A stretch of 7,029 nucleotides of DNA from Nanobdellota archaeon (GTDB lineage Archaea; Nanobdellota; Nanobdellia; Woesearchaeales; GW2011-AR15). Both the position numbers and the translations under genes were made by a program. The stretch is from NCBI GenBank assembly GCA_018815145.1, contig JAHIYL010000176.1:1-7029 (forward strand). Direction: 5' to 3'. Every line of letters begins with the position of its first letter. The first letter of the stretch is position 1. Shown piece by piece: positions 6,429-7,029 of the stretch. The notes under the pieces are model-generated. The model made no database searches and was not told the origin of the DNA. It saw only the letters and a list, made by a program, of their open reading frames with translations.

Positions 6429-6434
6429 AAAAAA
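6429..6434 (-). terminator. U-run terminator after the lipoprotein gene
   Basis: On the minus strand, six T residues follow the TAG stop (6441-6439) after four bases, within the 20-base gap between convergent genes. This is compatible with hairpin-independent archaeal termination. No equivalent T-run serves the plus-strand membrane gene in this gap. Confidence 0.35.
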
Positions 6435-6438
6435 TCAA

Positions 6439-6939
6439 CTATTCAGGCAAGATTTGGATGGGTGCAGATGGATGCTCTTCTTCCAAAAGATATGCGTAAC
6501 ACTCCTCTTGATTCTGCAATGGAGGGTCTTTATCCATACACATTTTCTGACCCTGTTCTCCTGTTAACACTTCCAGTTCATTGCATCCTTCATTACCTTC
6601 TATTACACAGATATGGTAGCATTCTGATCTTTTTATGCATAAATAATCAGAAACAATTATCATCTGGGGCTGGGATTCCAGATAATGATAACAATTCTCT
6701 CCTAACCTTATATTTTTTGTATCGCAGGCTTCTCTTCCATCGTCTGCAAGTGCTGTTCGCGCATCATTACAAGTGTAACTATTCTCTTCCATTATGCAAT
6801 CATAATAGCAATATAACGGTGACATGCAATTACTGGCTGTCTTTTCAGCTGTACCTCCATTGTCTCCACCGCCTCCACCACTGCATCCGCTCACAATCAG
6901 AGTCAAAATAAACAAAGAAATCAGTAAAAGATTTTTCAT
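6439..6939 (-). CDS. Lipoprotein with two tandem six-cysteine modules, function unknown
   Basis: A 166-residue predicted exported lipoprotein. Residues 1-18 are a signal peptide ending in the lipobox VSGC, with C19 as the lipidated residue, followed by a flexible Gly-rich stretch (20-29). The mature part has twelve further cysteines in two equal modules. Module 1 has C38, C44, C48, C57, C72 and C83; module 2 has C101, C107, C111, C119, C134 and C147. The spacing is nearly identical: 5, 3, 8, 14 and 10 residues against 5, 3, 7, 14 and 12. The modules end in CYHYL and CYAYL. This is an internal duplication, and each unit could form three disulfides. The mature protein is acidic, and I do not recognise the family. 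GAGGT at 6953-6949 on the minus strand lies nine bases before the ATG and supports this start. It converges on the plus-strand membrane gene and shows no clear functional tie to it. Confidence 0.83.
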   Translation of the reverse strand: MKNLLLISLFILTLIVSGCSGGGGGDNGGTAEKTASNCMSPLYCYYDCIMEENSYTCNDARTALADDGREACDTKNIRLGENCYHYLESQPQMIIVSDYLCIKRSECYHICVIEGNEGCNELEVLTGEQGQKMCMDKDPPLQNQEECYAYLLEEEHPSAPIQILPE

Positions 6940-6948
6940 CTATGTTAA

Positions 6949-6953
6949 ACCTC
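6949..6953 (-). promoter_or_regulatory. Ribosome binding site GAGGT for the lipoprotein gene
   Basis: Read on the minus strand, GAGGT is nine bases before the ATG at 6939 and matches part of the archaeal SD consensus GGAGGTGAT. This suggests a leadered mRNA or an upstream cotranscribed gene, unlike the three leaderless starts in the window. No convincing TATA box could be placed in the bases that remain before the window edge. Confidence 0.45.
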
Positions 6954-7029
6954 GCCGTATTTCATAGCTTGTCATTTTCACATCTAGTTATGGCAAAAAA
7001 TTCCCTTTTTCCCCTCGCTTATTCTGGGG

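Noticed and set aside
6462..6911. 149-residue plus-strand frame opposite the lipoprotein gene
   Set aside because: The opposite strand has a signal peptide, lipobox and duplicated cysteine module, which cannot be accidental. This frame is its antisense shadow.
6990..7029. ATG-started plus-strand frame (13 codons) open to the right edge, divergent from the lipoprotein gene
   Set aside because: Only 13 codons are visible. The TATTTCATAG stretch at the right distance is a poor TATA box, and the minus strand is equally open here, so neither can be supported.
1..7029. CRISPR arrays, tRNA or rRNA genes, insertion sequences, toxin-antitoxin or phage genes
   Set aside because: No direct-repeat array, no recognisable cloverleaf or rRNA sequence, no transposase motifs and no paired small toxin-antitoxin frames were seen on either strand.

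Overview
This AT-rich window most likely comes from an archaeon, probably a small-genome (DPANN-like) lineage. The main evidence is promoter architecture. Three transcription-unit first genes (starts at 176, 5683 on the minus strand, and 5837) each have a TATA-like box centred about 28-31 bases before the ATG and no Shine-Dalgarno (SD) sequence, as expected for leaderless archaeal mRNAs. Genes that may lie inside or behind a leader (5084 and 6939, minus strand) instead carry GGTGA or GAGGT motifs that match an archaeal anti-SD. No taxonomic marker gene is present, so the exact lineage is not established.

Left part (1-4556): a leader and promoter, then a two-gene operon joined by a 4-base ATGA overlap. 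Gene 1 is a full-length glycoside hydrolase family 65 (GH65) protein, the family of inverting alpha-glucoside phosphorylases. Gene 2 encodes a fusion of a complete beta-phosphoglucomutase (HAD superfamily) with a BadF/N-acetylglucosamine-kinase-like ASKHA sugar kinase, separated by about 115 residues of unrecognised, probably helical sequence. Read together, this looks like a compact disaccharide-salvage pathway. GH65 would split an alpha-glucoside with phosphate into beta-glucose 1-phosphate and a second sugar. The mutase would turn beta-glucose 1-phosphate into glucose 6-phosphate. The fused kinase could phosphorylate the second sugar. The mutase-kinase fusion is the most interesting item here. 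The kinase substrate and the disaccharide are inferences.

Right part (4557-7029): four small genes, all membrane-associated or predicted to be exported. A minus-strand pair (5683 to 5099, then 5084 to 4557) encodes a polytopic membrane protein and a two-helix membrane-anchored protein. Diverging from it across a 153-base promoter region is a plus-strand gene (5837-6418) whose product is a paralogue of the first membrane protein, with matching motifs at an almost constant offset. Convergent to that is a minus-strand gene (6939 to 6439) for a lipoprotein containing two tandem copies of a six-cysteine module. None of these four can be assigned a function from sequence alone. Both window edges (1-175 and 6940-7029) contain no gene that can be supported.
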